DNA of 64,000 bases from Henriciella sp. (GCF_029937755.1 NZ_JAPYPG010000003.1:124001-188000); one strand, 5' to 3'; shown: positions 45,429-55,488, numbered from the stretch's first letter. A program made the numbers and translations. The notes: generated by a model from the letters alone, not told the origin.

Positions 45429-46937
45429 ATGGCCAAAGGCGCGATGCCGGTCCTCGTCGGCGTAGGACAATCGATGAGCCAGTGGGACGGAAAGAAAGGC
45501 GCCGAAGGGGCGCCCTCCCCGCTAAGCCTCGCTCATGATGCCTCGGAAGCCGCACTCAAGGACGCGGGTATCCCTGCGACCGAAATCGATGCGCTGACCT
45601 TTGTCCGTATCTTCGAGGATTCGGTGAAAGGCGCTCCGCACCCGCACGGCCATAATACCAACTTGCCCGGCACGCTGGCGCGCGACCTCGGCGCGACACC
45701 AGGCAAACTTATCTATTCCGATGTCGGCGGACAAAGCCCGCAGGCACTTGCCAACGAGATGGCAAACCGTATCCATGACGGAGAGTTTGACGTCGCGCTT
45801 GTCGCCGGCTCTGAAGCCAACAGGGCCTCGAAAGGCGCGCGCCGGAACAATGTCGAGATCGACTGGGCCGACAGCAGCGATCTGGACTATGAGGATCGCG
45901 GGCTTGGCGGCCAGATGATCAGCCGCAACGAGATCAAGCACGGCCTCGTCGCCCCCGCCTTTTTCTACGCCTTGTTCGAAAACGCCATCGCTGCACGGGA
46001 GGGCCGGACGCGCTCGGGCCAGCGCGAGGCCATGGCGAAACTGTTCCAGCCATTCACTGAAGTAGCCGCCAACAATCCCTATGCGCAATTCCCGGTCGAG
46101 CACTCAGTCGAGTTCCTGAAAACGCCGTCACCGGAGAATTATGAGTTTTCCGATCCATTCCTGAAGTGGCATATCGCTCAGGATGCGGTGAACCAGGGTG
46201 CCGCTATCCTGATCATGTCGGAAGAAAAGGCCGACGCGCTCGGTGTCTCCAGGGACAAGCGCGTCTACCTGCATGGCGGCGGCGAAGCGTCGGACGACCT
46301 CATTTCCGAGCGCCCGCAACTCGATGGATCCTGGGCGATGCAGCAGGCGATCAGCCAGGCCCTGAACCAGGCCGGCAAGACGTCCGGCGGCATGAGCTAT
46401 TTTGATTTGTACTCATGCTTTCCGTGCGCAGTCTTTTCATCGACGCAAGCCCTTAACATCGATCCGTTTACCGATGAACGCCCCCTCACACTGACGGGCG
46501 GCCTGCCTTTTTTCGGTGGCCCGGGGAACAATTACTCCATGCATGGCCTCGCCAGCATGGCGGAAACGCTGCGTAGCGATCCTGGCACCTTCGGTCTCGT
46601 CCTCGCCAATGGCGGCTGGATGACCAAGGAGGCTGTCGGCGTCTGGTCCACCACGCGGCCGGACCTCTACAAACCGGTCGCCCCTTCGGTGAAGCCGACA
46701 GAACAAGTCGATATCGACCCCGCCCCCGTTTCCGGAAAGGTGGAGACCTATACAGTGGTCCACGGGAAGAAGGGCCCGCAGCACGGCGTCATTTTTGGGC
46801 GAACGGATGATGGCAAACGGTTCATTGCCGTTGCGGCGCCCGAAGCCATGGAACGCTTGCGCGACGAAAAAAGCCCGGTCGGCGAGACAGTCAATGTCGA
46901 GACAAGCGACGAGGTGAACACTTTCCGCTTCGCCTGA
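45429..46937 (+). CDS. Thiolase-like acetyl-CoA acetyltransferase family protein
   Basis: The protein has 502 residues from ATG 45429 (GGGAG 7 nt upstream). It is a thiolase-fold protein of the long type with a C-terminal OB-like domain, with SDVGGQSPQALANEMANRI and an active-site region DLYSCFPCAV (C330, C333) instead of the classical N-terminal Cys motif. GGLPFFGGPGNNYSMHG is a later glycine loop. It may act on unusual acyl-CoAs or work as a non-decarboxylating partner; the role is open. The gene stands alone. Confidence 0.88.
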   Translation: MAKGAMPVLVGVGQSMSQWDGKKGAEGAPSPLSLAHDASEAALKDAGIPATEIDALTFVRIFEDSVKGAPHPHGHNTNLPGTLARDLGATPGKLIYSDVGGQSPQALANEMANRIHDGEFDVALVAGSEANRASKGARRNNVEIDWADSSDLDYEDRGLGGQMISRNEIKHGLVAPAFFYALFENAIAAREGRTRSGQREAMAKLFQPFTEVAANNPYAQFPVEHSVEFLKTPSPENYEFSDPFLKWHIAQDAVNQGAAILIMSEEKADALGVSRDKRVYLHGGGEASDDLISERPQLDGSWAMQQAISQALNQAGKTSGGMSYFDLYSCFPCAVFSSTQALNIDPFTDERPLTLTGGLPFFGGPGNNYSMHGLASMAETLRSDPGTFGLVLANGGWMTKEAVGVWSTTRPDLYKPVAPSVKPTEQVDIDPAPVSGKVETYTVVHGKKGPQHGVIFGRTDDGKRFIAVAAPEAMERLRDEKSPVGETVNVETSDEVNTFRFA

Positions 46938-46986
46938 ACATGACAAGTCGTGTAGGGTCCGGGCACGTCCCAGAACGGAGACAGCC

Positions 46987-47418
46987 ATGTTCCCTCACCG
47001 CCTGAGCCATGCTGCGCTCGCGATTGTCCTCTGTGTGAGCGGAGCCGGCTGCGCCACCCAGCCCGACCCGTGCACACCGGAATGGATAGAATGGAAAACT
47101 GACAGGGTCCTGACACGCTTCGCCGGAGAAAACCGCGATACGGTCCGCGCCCTGCGCAACATGCCCGGCAATATCGAGAATCCGGACGCCATAATGGCGC
47201 TACGGATTGCTGCCCTGATGGTCGATTTCGAAGACCTCGCTCGCGACTTTGACCGCATCGTCATGCCGGAGATCAACAGCGCCATCGCCCAGTGCGGGGA
47301 GCCGCGCAATTTCATTCCCGCTTTCAGCCAGTTCCTGCGCAAGGAAGGCGTCAGCGAGGATGTGATCGACTGGGTCGAAGCTATCAGCTACATCGCGAAC
47401 ACCCGCTGGCGGTCTTGA
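46987..47418 (+). CDS. Hypothetical small lipoprotein
   Basis: This has 143 residues with a signal peptide and lipobox GAGC (Cys at about residue 22). The mature part is largely helical, with PDPCTPEWIEWKTDRVLTRF and a second Cys (AQCGEP). No family is recognised. It follows the thiolase-like gene by 49 bp and converges with the methyltransferase gene. Confidence 0.75.
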   Translation: MFPHRLSHAALAIVLCVSGAGCATQPDPCTPEWIEWKTDRVLTRFAGENRDTVRALRNMPGNIENPDAIMALRIAALMVDFEDLARDFDRIVMPEINSAIAQCGEPRNFIPAFSQFLRKEGVSEDVIDWVEAISYIANTRWRS

Positions 47419-47469
47419 AGGCAGCGCCGGAAACAGGCTCATCTCGGCTTCGAATCCAATGCGCTGGAT

Positions 47470-48153
47470 CTAGCCCTTCCGAAAGACCACACAGAGATTG
47501 TTCGCGGGCATCTCGACGATGGCGTCGAGGACGAGGCCCGCTTCGCCTGCCATTGGCATCAGGTCACGCTCAAGATCGCGCACGCCCCATTCGGGGTCGC
47601 GGCGCTTCAGGTCGTCGCTGAACCGCGCATTCGATTCCGCAATCTGTCCGTCGCGCGCGAATGGGCCGTATAGAAACAGTTTTCCACCGTCCCGGAGCAC
47701 GCGGCCAGCCCCCTTCAGCAGCCCCTGCGCAGCGGCGAAAGGGGCGATATGGATCATGTTGGCGTTGAAGATGCCATCATAGGGTGCCCCCTCTTCAGCT
47801 TCGCTCCAGTGATCTTCGCTTGCATCGAGCCGCACCGGACCGGAGAGCCGGGACGCGGCTTCTGCATACTCGGCCCAGGCCCGCTGACTGTCCATGCTGA
47901 TCCGGTCCACATCCGAATAGAGCCATTCAAGCCCCGGGCATTGGGCAGCCAGAAATGCGCCATGCTCACCCGTCCCTGAGGCGATCTCCAGAATACGCCC
48001 CTCAAGCGGCATGACTTCAGCGAAGACTTCGGCAATCGGCTGCCGGTTGCGCGCCGCCGAGGGCGAAAAGCGCCGGCCATCCTCGCCGGTATTGCGCTGT
48101 TCCAACGCAACCGACTTTCCCGAGGACCCGATATCATCCTGGTCTTCAGACAT
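47470..48153 (-). CDS. DUF938 family SAM-dependent methyltransferase
   Basis: The 227-residue methyltransferase fold protein has the SAM-binding motif EIASGTGEHGAFLA, then LEWLYSDVD (acidic residue for ribose) and FNANMIHIAPFAA, hallmarks of DUF938. The opening FSPSAARNRQPIAEVF is also typical. The substrate is unknown. It lies 18 nt after the acyl-CoA synthetase gene on the same strand, probably in the same transcript. Confidence 0.9.
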   Translation of the reverse strand: MSEDQDDIGSSGKSVALEQRNTGEDGRRFSPSAARNRQPIAEVFAEVMPLEGRILEIASGTGEHGAFLAAQCPGLEWLYSDVDRISMDSQRAWAEYAEAASRLSGPVRLDASEDHWSEAEEGAPYDGIFNANMIHIAPFAAAQGLLKGAGRVLRDGGKLFLYGPFARDGQIAESNARFSDDLKRRDPEWGVRDLERDLMPMAGEAGLVLDAIVEMPANNLCVVFRKG

Positions 48154-48171
48154 GGCCAGCGCCCTTTCGTC

Positions 48172-49917
48172 CTACGATCGCGGGCTGAAACGTGTCCGCA
48201 AGTCCGGCTTGAGGATCTTGCCATTGGCATTGCGCGGCAACGGCTCGTCCTGGAACTGGATCTCGACCGGCACCTTGAAGGCCGCCAACTGGCTGGCGAC
48301 GTGCGCGCGCAACTCATCCTGGGTGACCGTCTTTCCCGGCTTGAGCTGAACGACTGCGCCAACTTCCTCGCCGAGCACCTTGTGTGGAATGCCGACAACG
48401 GCAGCGTCCATCACGGCCGGATGGTCGTAGAGCGCACTCTCAACCTCGATACAATAGATGTTTTCGCCGCCCCGGATCAGCATGTCCTTTGCGCGATCGA
48501 CCAGATAGAGGAAGCCCTCCTCATCGATCCGCGCAAGGTCACCCGTGACCACCCAGCCATCCCGGAAAGTCTCAGCGGTCGCGTCAGGACGGTTCCAGTA
48601 GGATTTACAATTGGACGGGCTCTTGCACCAGAGCTCGCCAACTTCTCCGGGCGGCAGTTCCTCGCCCTCCGGGCTCATGATCTTCAGATCGACGGCCAGC
48701 GGAGGCGCCCCCGCACTGTCAGGACGGTGGATATAGTCTTCGCCAAGATTGAGCGTCACCGTCGCACAGGTCTCGGTCATGCCCCAGCCATTGCCAGGCT
48801 GGGCATCCGGGAAGCGCTTCTTGATCGTGGAGACCAGCTCCGGCGCCGATGGCGCGCCGCCATAGGAAACGACCTGGATCGAGGACAGGTCATACTTGTC
48901 GCGATCCGGGTGTTCGAGCACCTGCCAGGCAATAGCCGGCACACCACCGATGGTCGACACTTTCTCACGCTCGATGATCGGAAGGGCCTTGCCTGCATCC
49001 CATTTATACATCGAGATGATCTTGTTGCCCTGCAGCATGGTCGGGATCAGGACCGCGAAGGATCCGGTCGCATGGAAGAAGGGGATGGCGAGCAGTGAAG
49101 CACGCTGTTCGTCCGGATCGGGCTCAGGCGGCTGTTCCCCGCGGCGCAGAAACATGCGCGCCTGGCAGGTCATCGAGTTCAGGAAGTTGGAAATGACCGC
49201 CCGGTGCGTCGCCAGCGCGCCCTTCGGCTTGCCGGTCGTGCCGGAGGTATACATCAGGGTCGCATCATCATCGGGCGCCAGGGCGATCTCAGGGAGGCTG
49301 ATAGCGTCGAGTTTCCCCCAGTCATTGGTCTCACCAATGATAGTCTCAAGGTTATGGACGCGAGGGTCATTGCGTTCTTCCTCGGTCTCACGCGCAATGA
49401 TGATGGACTTCAGATCCGGCAGGTCGTCCAGGTGCTCGCGCACGCGTTCGAAGATCTGCGGATCGACAATGGCGACTTTCACACCGGCATTGTTCAGGCC
49501 GTATTCCAGCTCCTCGCCAGTCCACCAGGAATTCATCGGCGTCGCAATCGCACCAATCGAGAGTGCAGCGAAGAAGGAAACCGACCATTGCGGATAGTTG
49601 CGCATCACAATGGCGATGCGGTCTCCCTTCTCCACACCGAAATCATCTTTCAGGGCACGGGCAAGATGTGCGACGGCCTTCAGGTGTGAAGAGAAGCTTG
49701 CGCGCTCATCTTCATAGACGAGGAAGTCACGATCGCCATGCAGAGCGGAGGCCTCAATGAGGAAACGGAGCGTCGGCGGCGCCTCGGAATAGTACTTCAT
49801 CTCGACGCCGTCGATGACGCCTTCGCTCACGGCCAATGGCGTACCCGGTTCTGCGAGTTTCTTGTTCGCCGCCTCTATTGAAAGCACCGGCCAGGCCGAT
49901 CCAGCATCCGCTGCCAT
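48172..49917 (-). CDS. Class I acyl-CoA synthetase (AMP-binding)
   Basis: The enzyme has 581 residues from ATG 49917, with GGAGG 5 nt upstream; a longer frame to 49962 is possible. It has the phosphate loop MYTSGTTGKPKGAL, GWGMTETCATVTL, GDLARIDEEGFLYLVDRAKD and catalytic Lys in PRNANGKILK. It activates a fatty or related acid with ATP and CoA. An extended N-terminus (about 60 residues) precedes the core, as in some long-chain or dicarboxylate-type ligases. It precedes the DUF938 gene by 18 bp. Confidence 0.94.
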   Translation of the reverse strand: MAADAGSAWPVLSIEAANKKLAEPGTPLAVSEGVIDGVEMKYYSEAPPTLRFLIEASALHGDRDFLVYEDERASFSSHLKAVAHLARALKDDFGVEKGDRIAIVMRNYPQWSVSFFAALSIGAIATPMNSWWTGEELEYGLNNAGVKVAIVDPQIFERVREHLDDLPDLKSIIIARETEEERNDPRVHNLETIIGETNDWGKLDAISLPEIALAPDDDATLMYTSGTTGKPKGALATHRAVISNFLNSMTCQARMFLRRGEQPPEPDPDEQRASLLAIPFFHATGSFAVLIPTMLQGNKIISMYKWDAGKALPIIEREKVSTIGGVPAIAWQVLEHPDRDKYDLSSIQVVSYGGAPSAPELVSTIKKRFPDAQPGNGWGMTETCATVTLNLGEDYIHRPDSAGAPPLAVDLKIMSPEGEELPPGEVGELWCKSPSNCKSYWNRPDATAETFRDGWVVTGDLARIDEEGFLYLVDRAKDMLIRGGENIYCIEVESALYDHPAVMDAAVVGIPHKVLGEEVGAVVQLKPGKTVTQDELRAHVASQLAAFKVPVEIQFQDEPLPRNANGKILKPDLRTRFSPRS

Positions 49918-50045
49918 GAATTCCTCCGCATCTCTGATTTTGTTGCAGCGCAAATCAATCATGAGAGCGGGCGGAAGGAAAGAGCACGAGCACGTCGACT
50001 GCGACGACAGATCGACGCGTCAGCCATGCTGGCCCGCCTGACAAT

Positions 50046-50177
50046 CTATTGAATCGGGAGGGTCTGAGCTGCAGCCACTACGGCTTCGTCCGGATCGCCC
50101 TGATGTAGCCCCGGCCAGAGGATCATCGCGCCGGCACAAACCAGTCCGGCAAGGAAGATCGTTATAGCATCTTTCAA
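50046..50177 (-). CDS. Possible 43-residue membrane protein
   Basis: From TTG 50177 the frame encodes 43 residues: a single hydrophobic helix (AITIFLAGLVCAGAMILW) followed by GLHQGDPDEAVV and a short tail. A clear GGAGGGG lies 8 nt before the TTG. It sits between the lipoprotein gene and the acyl-CoA synthetase, where no other gene fits. The evidence is a good ribosome site and a helix; coding by chance is possible. Confidence 0.45.
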   Translation of the reverse strand: MKDAITIFLAGLVCAGAMILWPGLHQGDPDEAVVAAAQTLPIQ

Positions 50178-50233
50178 AACAGTGTCCCCTCCAGTCCCAC
50201 AAGAGGATGGAGGGGAGCAATCAGCATGCCAGT

Positions 50234-50254
50234 ATGCGCCAGCGTCTGGCGCAT
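50234..50254 (-). terminator. Hairpin after the lipoprotein gene
   Basis: ATGCGCCAG and its exact complement CTGGCGCAT flank a 3-nt loop, 8 nt beyond the stop of the minus-strand lipoprotein gene. There is no T run on either side, so factor-independent termination is uncertain. Confidence 0.5.
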
Positions 50255-50262
50255 GTGTAAGC

Positions 50263-50916
50263 TTATTTGCCGAGTTCGCAGAACTGGACGTTTCGCTGCG
50301 TGCCATCCGGCTCGGTCATCGAGAAGACGGGGCCGGCAAGCTCGTCACCATCGCAGAGGTAGCCGATCTGATACATGTCGACGAGGTACTCATTATCGGG
50401 CTCGAGCGCACCAGCCAGCATGAGGTCAGACGCTTCCTGGTGACGGCCAAGACGGAACAGGATCTCGAAACGCTCCATCGGGGAAACGTCGCCAGAGGCG
50501 AGCATGTCTGTCAGGGTGGCATACTCCGCCTCCGCCTGCTCGAGCAGCGATGAGGCATCATCCGCGAAATCGCTGTCTGCATAGTCCGCCTGAATTTCCT
50601 TCAGGTCGGCAATGGCACCTTCCAGATCACTGCCTGCGCCATAGCGCAGCTCGGCGCGCTTGAAGAGCACTTCAGCCATCTGGGCCTCGCTCATGCCCGG
50701 GTCACCCAGCATCTGGGTGAGACGGTCGATCGCGATCTGCTCATTGCCCGCCTCAATCAGTGAACTCACTGTCCCCATGGCAAGCTCGTACTTGGTCTGC
50801 TCCACACTCAGATCCGCATCCATGATTGCCTGGGCATCGGTCTCGGGGTCGGGCGAAGAGGTACAGGCGGCAGCCAAAAGGATAAGGCTGGCGCCGGCAA
50901 ACATTGAACGGATCAT
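50263..50916 (-). CDS. Hypothetical lipoprotein with helical repeats
   Basis: This has 217 residues with signal peptide and lipobox AAAC (Cys at about residue 18). The mature part is helical and TPR-like, with GNEQIAIDRLTQML, AEVLFKRAELRYG and LLEQAEAEYATL. The tail holds two Cys residues (GYLCDG and QFCELGK). The upstream gene encodes a related lipoprotein with a similar two-Cys tail, so the two probably arose by duplication. An envelope role is inferred; no family name is known to me. Confidence 0.78.
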   Translation of the reverse strand: MIRSMFAGASLILLAAACTSSPDPETDAQAIMDADLSVEQTKYELAMGTVSSLIEAGNEQIAIDRLTQMLGDPGMSEAQMAEVLFKRAELRYGAGSDLEGAIADLKEIQADYADSDFADDASSLLEQAEAEYATLTDMLASGDVSPMERFEILFRLGRHQEASDLMLAGALEPDNEYLVDMYQIGYLCDGDELAGPVFSMTEPDGTQRNVQFCELGK

Positions 50917-50992
50917 TGGAGAATCTCCTCAGTAAACTTCATGACACAATGCCCACTTAGGCCCTTGAGCCAAGGCAAGAATGTGACTGATT

Positions 50993-51610
50993 TCAGGAAA
51001 CTCCCGGGTTTTCACACCATTCCAGCCCTTCGAGGTGTTCGGCCTCTTCCGTCACCGTCCAGGTCTCATCGCTCGCACCGGATGTCCTGCAGAGATAACC
51101 GGCCGCTTCCAGCAGGCTGACCTGGTCTGGGGAGGGAGCGAGGTCAGACTCACGATAGCGTTCAGCCGCTTCGGGCAGCCCGCCCATGGCAACCTTGGAA
51201 TTAAACCATTCCGGCAGGGTTTGCAGGCCTTCTAGCTTGCCGGCAGCCCTGCCCCAGTCAGTCTTGGCATATTCGATTTCGGTGGCGATGTTCTCGATCA
51301 GCGGTGAGTCCGCCCCCGCAAGGATCTGCGCTTCCTCAAGATCCTGAACGGCACCGGGCAGGTTGATTCGGGCCTGGCGGCGCGCAGAGCCGCGGGCAAA
51401 CAGCGCTTCCAGTCTTTGGCCCTGAGACAGCCGTCCGGAGTCGAGAAGGTCTGTATAGGCCTGGATCGTGCTCCATGGATGTGGCTTGTCCCGGGCTTCG
51501 CCAACGGCCTGCTCGAAAGCCGCCGGTTCCATTTCAGTGGGGACAGGTGGCGCTGTCTCGCAGGCGACAATACCAAGACAAAACAAACCCGAGAGAGTTC
51601 TACGCCACAT
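50993..51610 (-). CDS. Hypothetical lipoprotein related to the next gene
   Basis: This has 205 residues from ATG 51610 (a start at 51640 is possible), with signal peptide and lipobox IVAC. The mature region has TPR-like helices (WSTIQAYTDLLDSGRLSQ, QRLEALFARGSARRQAR, GAVQDLEEAQILAG) and ends with GYLCRTSG and LEWCENPG, matching the two-Cys ending of the downstream lipoprotein. It lies 76 bp before that gene and 83 bp after dxs. Confidence 0.78.
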   Translation of the reverse strand: MWRRTLSGLFCLGIVACETAPPVPTEMEPAAFEQAVGEARDKPHPWSTIQAYTDLLDSGRLSQGQRLEALFARGSARRQARINLPGAVQDLEEAQILAGADSPLIENIATEIEYAKTDWGRAAGKLEGLQTLPEWFNSKVAMGGLPEAAERYRESDLAPSPDQVSLLEAAGYLCRTSGASDETWTVTEEAEHLEGLEWCENPGVS

Positions 51611-51693
51611 GGTTTCCTCCAGCACGATACCTTTCGGCAAGCCTATAGAGAGCCGTCGATGCCCGCTAGGAGGTTTCCAAATTGTAAGACAGT

Positions 51694-53616
51694 TCAGGCC
51701 CGGGCCAGCCGGTCGATATCCTGCACATTCCCACGCCCCAGCGCCTCGATAGCGCAGGCCGCAATGCTGCGGGCATCAAGCCCGGCGGCAGCATACATAA
51801 GCTCCGGCTTGTCCTGATCCTGGAAGATGTCGGGGAGATGCATGGTCCGGATCTTGAGCCCGGTATCCAGCGCGCCAGCGTCTGCAAGGTGTTGCAGCAC
51901 GAATGCGCCGAACCCGCCACGTGCGCCCTCTTCAATCGTGATGAGGACTTCGTGTTCCTTGGCGAGCCGGTTGACCAGTTCCTCGTCGAGCGGTTTGGCA
52001 AAACGCGCATCGGCGACGGTGCAGGACAGCCCTTGCGCGGCCAGCATATCGGCCGCGTTCAAGGCCTCGCTCAGCCGTGCGCCATAGGACAGGATCGCAA
52101 TGCTTGTCCCTTCACGGACGATCCGGCCACGGCCGATCTCAAGCGCCTGTCCCTGCTCCGGCAGCTCCACGCCGGTGCCGGAGCCGCGCGGATAGCGAAA
52201 GGCGCTCGGGCGGTCATCGATCTCGACAGCGGTGCGCACCATGTGGACCAGTTCGGCTTCATCGGCAGCTGCCATGCAGACCATGCCCGGCAGCGCACCA
52301 AGATAACCGATGTCGAAGCTGCCCGCGTGTGTCGGGCCATCGGCGCCGACGAGGCCAGCCCGGTCAATCGCGAAACGGACCGGCAGGCTCTGGATCGCGA
52401 CATCATGGACAACCTGGTCATAGCCGCGTTGCAGGAAGGTCGAATAGATCGCGGCAAAAGGCTTCATACCGTCAGCGGCCAGACCGGCGGCAAAGGTAAC
52501 CGCATGCTGCTCGGCAATGCCGACATCGAACATGCGCTCGGGGAATTCCTTCTCGAAAAGGTCCATGCCTGTACCGCCCGGCATGGCGGCGGTAATCCCG
52601 ACAATTGTGTCGTCCTGGCGCGCTTCCTTTACGAGGCTTTGGGCAAACACCTTGGTGTAGCTCGGCGGGCCGGACTTGGATTTCTGCTGCTCGCCCGTAA
52701 CAACGTTGAACTTTGCGACGCCGTGATACTTGTCGGCGGAGTTCTCGGCAGGCTCATAGCCCTTGCCCTTCTGCGTCACGACATGAAGCAGGACCGGGCC
52801 GGATTCCATGGCCTTACAGTTTTCAAGCACAGGCAGGAGCACGTCGAGATCGTGCCCATCGATTGGTCCGACATAATAGAAGCCAAGCTCCTCGAACATC
52901 GTGCCGCCCATGGCGAAACCGCGAAGATACTCTTCCGCCTTCCGCGCCTGGTTGGTCAGTCCGATCGGTTTCACCACACTCTTGGCGAACTTCCTGAGCC
53001 CGCGATAGGAGCGCGACGAGACGAGCTTGGAGAGATGGTGGCTCATCGCCCCGACCGGCGGGGCAATGGACATGTCGTTATCGTTCAGGATGACGAGCAT
53101 GCGGCTCATGTCCGAACCGGCATTGTTCATCGCCTCATAGGCCATGCCGGCCGACATCGCGCCGTCACCAATGACGCAGACGACCTTGTTGTCCTTGCCC
53201 GTCAGATCGCGGGCCTTGGCAAAGCCGAGCCCAGCGGAAATAGAGGTCGACGCATGCGCGGCACCGAAGGGGTCGTATTCACTCTCGGCACGCTTGGTAA
53301 AGCCTGACAGGCCGTCCCCCTGACGCAGCGTGCGAATGCGGTCGCGCCGGCCGGTGAGGATCTTGTGCGGATAGCACTGGTGGCCCACGTCGAAGATCAG
53401 CTTGTCCTCCGGCGTATCGTAGACGGAGTGGATTGCGAGCGTCAGTTCAACCACGCCCAGGCCGGCACCGAGATGACCACCGGTCACAGATACCGCATCG
53501 ATGACTTCCGAACGCAACTCGTCGGCGATCTGCTTCAGGTCATCGCGCGAGCGGCCCTTGAGGTCAGCCGGAGTAGAGACGGTATCGAGAAGGCGGGTCT
53601 TTGAGGGGAGCGTCAT
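51694..53616 (-). CDS. dxs: 1-deoxy-D-xylulose-5-phosphate synthase
   Basis: This 640-residue thiamine-diphosphate enzyme makes DXP from pyruvate and glyceraldehyde-3-phosphate, the first step of the MEP isoprenoid route in the cytoplasm. Marks include [12 protein letters not shown], the ThDP-binding [31 protein letters not shown], and a transketolase C-terminal domain. AAGGACG precedes the ATG. It is the last gene of the xseB-ispA-dxs unit, in the order common in alphaproteobacteria. Confidence 0.97.
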   Translation of the reverse strand: MTLPSKTRLLDTVSTPADLKGRSRDDLKQIADELRSEVIDAVSVTGGHLGAGLGVVELTLAIHSVYDTPEDKLIFDVGHQCYPHKILTGRRDRIRTLRQGDGLSGFTKRAESEYDPFGAAHASTSISAGLGFAKARDLTGKDNKVVCVIGDGAMSAGMAYEAMNNAGSDMSRMLVILNDNDMSIAPPVGAMSHHLSKLVSSRSYRGLRKFAKSVVKPIGLTNQARKAEEYLRGFAMGGTMFEELGFYYVGPIDGHDLDVLLPVLENCKAMESGPVLLHVVTQKGKGYEPAENSADKYHGVAKFNVVTGEQQKSKSGPPSYTKVFAQSLVKEARQDDTIVGITAAMPGGTGMDLFEKEFPERMFDVGIAEQHAVTFAAGLAADGMKPFAAIYSTFLQRGYDQVVHDVAIQSLPVRFAIDRAGLVGADGPTHAGSFDIGYLGALPGMVCMAAADEAELVHMVRTAVEIDDRPSAFRYPRGSGTGVELPEQGQALEIGRGRIVREGTSIAILSYGARLSEALNAADMLAAQGLSCTVADARFAKPLDEELVNRLAKEHEVLITIEEGARGGFGAFVLQHLADAGALDTGLKIRTMHLPDIFQDQDKPELMYAAAGLDARSIAACAIEALGRGNVQDIDRLARA

Positions 53617-53660
53617 GCAATCGTCCTTTCAGACGGGCTCTGTAACAGTTTTGTTTGAGT

Positions 53661-54545
53661 CTATCGTTTCCTGTCGAGCACATAATCAACCGATTGCAGC
53701 AAGATATTGGCCTCACTGCGGAAAAAAGCGAGGTGCTGCTTGGCCTGCGCGGCAAGGAGCCGCACGCGTTGGCGTGCACCATCAACGCCCAGAACGGTCA
53801 CAAAGTTCGCTTTCCCTGCACTTTCATCACTGCGCAGGGTCTTGCCGACCATGAGTTCATCGCCTTCGGCATCAAGGATATCATCGGCAATCTGGTAAGC
53901 CAGACCGAGATCCTGTGCAAAGCCTGCAAGCGCATGGCGCGCGTTTTCGCTCGCCCCGCCAATGATGGCGCCGGCTTCGACGGAATAGGAAATCAGTGCG
54001 CCGGTCTTGAGCCGCTGCATCCGGGTGATGGTATTGAGGTCGCGCGGGCTGTCTTCCTGCAGCATATCGATCATCTGGCCCCCAACCATGCCCTTGGCCC
54101 CGGCAGCATCTGCAAGCCGCTCAATCAGGCGCAGGCGGACCTTCGCGTCGGAATGGGTATCCTCAGCCGCGAGAATCTTGAAGGCGAGGGTTAACAGCGC
54201 GTCGCCGGCGAGGATAGCGGTTGCCTCGTCAAATGCCTTGTGGACGGTTGGCTGGCCGCGGCGCAGATCGTCATCATCCATGCACGGCAGATCATCATGG
54301 ACCAGCGAGTAACAGTGTACGCACTCCAGGGCGGCGGCCGCCCGCAACAGGGAGGTTTCGTCCGCATCGAACAGCGCGCCGGTCTGGATCACGAAGAAAG
54401 GGCGCATCCGCTTGCCATTGGCGAGCGCGGAATGGCGCATGGCCCGCATCAGATTCGCTTCCGGCCCCTGTGCCGGCGGAATCAACTGGTCCAGCGCCAC
54501 AGTCACCCTATCGGCGATTTCGGTCAGGCGCTGCTCGAAATCCAT
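53661..54545 (-). CDS. ispA: Polyprenyl synthetase, farnesyl diphosphate synthase
   Basis: This 294-residue trans-prenyltransferase elongates DMAPP with IPP to farnesyl diphosphate. The first Asp-rich motif is LVHDDLPCMDDDDLRRG and the second is YQIADDILD; KRMRPFFV binds substrate diphosphate. The short chain length and local residues favour farnesyl (or geranylgeranyl) product. It lies between xseB (10 nt upstream) and dxs (44 nt downstream). Confidence 0.95.
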   Translation of the reverse strand: MDFEQRLTEIADRVTVALDQLIPPAQGPEANLMRAMRHSALANGKRMRPFFVIQTGALFDADETSLLRAAAALECVHCYSLVHDDLPCMDDDDLRRGQPTVHKAFDEATAILAGDALLTLAFKILAAEDTHSDAKVRLRLIERLADAAGAKGMVGGQMIDMLQEDSPRDLNTITRMQRLKTGALISYSVEAGAIIGGASENARHALAGFAQDLGLAYQIADDILDAEGDELMVGKTLRSDESAGKANFVTVLGVDGARQRVRLLAAQAKQHLAFFRSEANILLQSVDYVLDRKR

Positions 54546-54555
54546 TCAGACGTCC

Positions 54556-54804
54556 TCAGTCGAAGCTGGCAGGTTCGGTGCGGGGCTTGCCGTCGCCGCC
54601 TTGCACAATCTGCTCGATTTTCAGCTCGGCTGATTTCAGGCGTGATTCGCAGTGTGCTTTCAGCTTTGCACCGCGTTCGTAGATCTCGATCGATTTCTCC
54701 AGCTCGACATCGCCTGCCTCAAGACGGCGAACAATCTCCTCAAGCTCCTTGAGGGCTTCCTCGAAGCTCATTTTATCGATTGCCTGAGTTGCCTTTTCGG
54801 CCAT
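54556..54804 (-). CDS. xseB: Exodeoxyribonuclease VII small subunit
   Basis: The 82-residue coiled helical protein has the family core [20 protein letters not shown] and [20 protein letters not shown]. It partners XseA in single-stranded DNA degradation; xseA is not in the window. It leads the dxs operon, the common position in proteobacteria. Confidence 0.95.
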   Translation of the reverse strand: MAEKATQAIDKMSFEEALKELEEIVRRLEAGDVELEKSIEIYERGAKLKAHCESRLKSAELKIEQIVQGGDGKPRTEPASFD

Positions 54805-54879
54805 TCGGTCGCTCCCCGTATGTTGAGATTGCCCGGCCGCACCCTAAGCACCTGCCGCACGCTTCACAATGGCGGCGGC

Positions 54880-55488
54880 TCAAGATTTGCCGCGGTATTC
54901 ATAGATCCGGTAGCTCCAGTACTGGTCGCCACCATCGCGCACGCATACCCAGCCGAGCCGGGCCATGGCCGGGCGAAGCATACGGTTGAACCAGCCATGC
55001 GCGGCCAGATAAACCTTTCCGGTTTCAGCCGCTTCATGCAGGCGCTGCGCGGCTGCCTTGGCCCGGTCGCGCGCTTGCCGGTTGCTCTCCCCATCAAGAC
55101 TATGGCCATAAAGCCAGGCTGTACGGGCGATCACATTCCAGGTCTTCGGAAGGTATTTCCGGTTACGCAGACGCGGCGGCGGCAGAGGGGCCTCACAGAA
55201 CAGCTCATCAGTCTCCGGCTCACGGCCGCTGGCAAGTCTGGCTGTCTCAACAGCTCGAGGCGCCGGCGAACTGAGAATCACATCGGCGTCAGCCACGACC
55301 TGTTTGAGATTGTCAGGAATGGCCTGGTTTTCCGCGAGGCTGCCCGCCTCGTACTGGTCCCACCAGTCACGATATTCCTGCCAGTCGAGGCGCGGGCCGG
55401 CGCGCCTGTCCAGCGACGGGCGACCATGCCGTGAGACAATGATCGGTCCGCGGATGTGCTTCTGTCTGTCAGTCTTGCTGCCAGGCAT
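54880..55488 (-). CDS. Histidine phosphatase (phosphoglycerate mutase-like) family protein
   Basis: The 202-residue protein begins its fold with IIVSRHGRPSLD (phospho-acceptor His in RHG), followed by SSPAPRAVETARL with the second Arg, and AAHGWFNRML with the distal His. The substrate is unknown; family members act on small phosphates or phosphoproteins. It precedes xseB by 75 bp on the same strand and could share its transcript. Confidence 0.85.
   Translation of the reverse strand: MPGSKTDRQKHIRGPIIVSRHGRPSLDRRAGPRLDWQEYRDWWDQYEAGSLAENQAIPDNLKQVVADADVILSSPAPRAVETARLASGREPETDELFCEAPLPPPRLRNRKYLPKTWNVIARTAWLYGHSLDGESNRQARDRAKAAAQRLHEAAETGKVYLAAHGWFNRMLRPAMARLGWVCVRDGGDQYWSYRIYEYRGKS

Noticed and set aside
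51838-53307. 489-residue plus-strand open frame opposite dxs
   Set aside because: Dxs motifs are complete on the other strand and the antisense translation has no recognisable domain.
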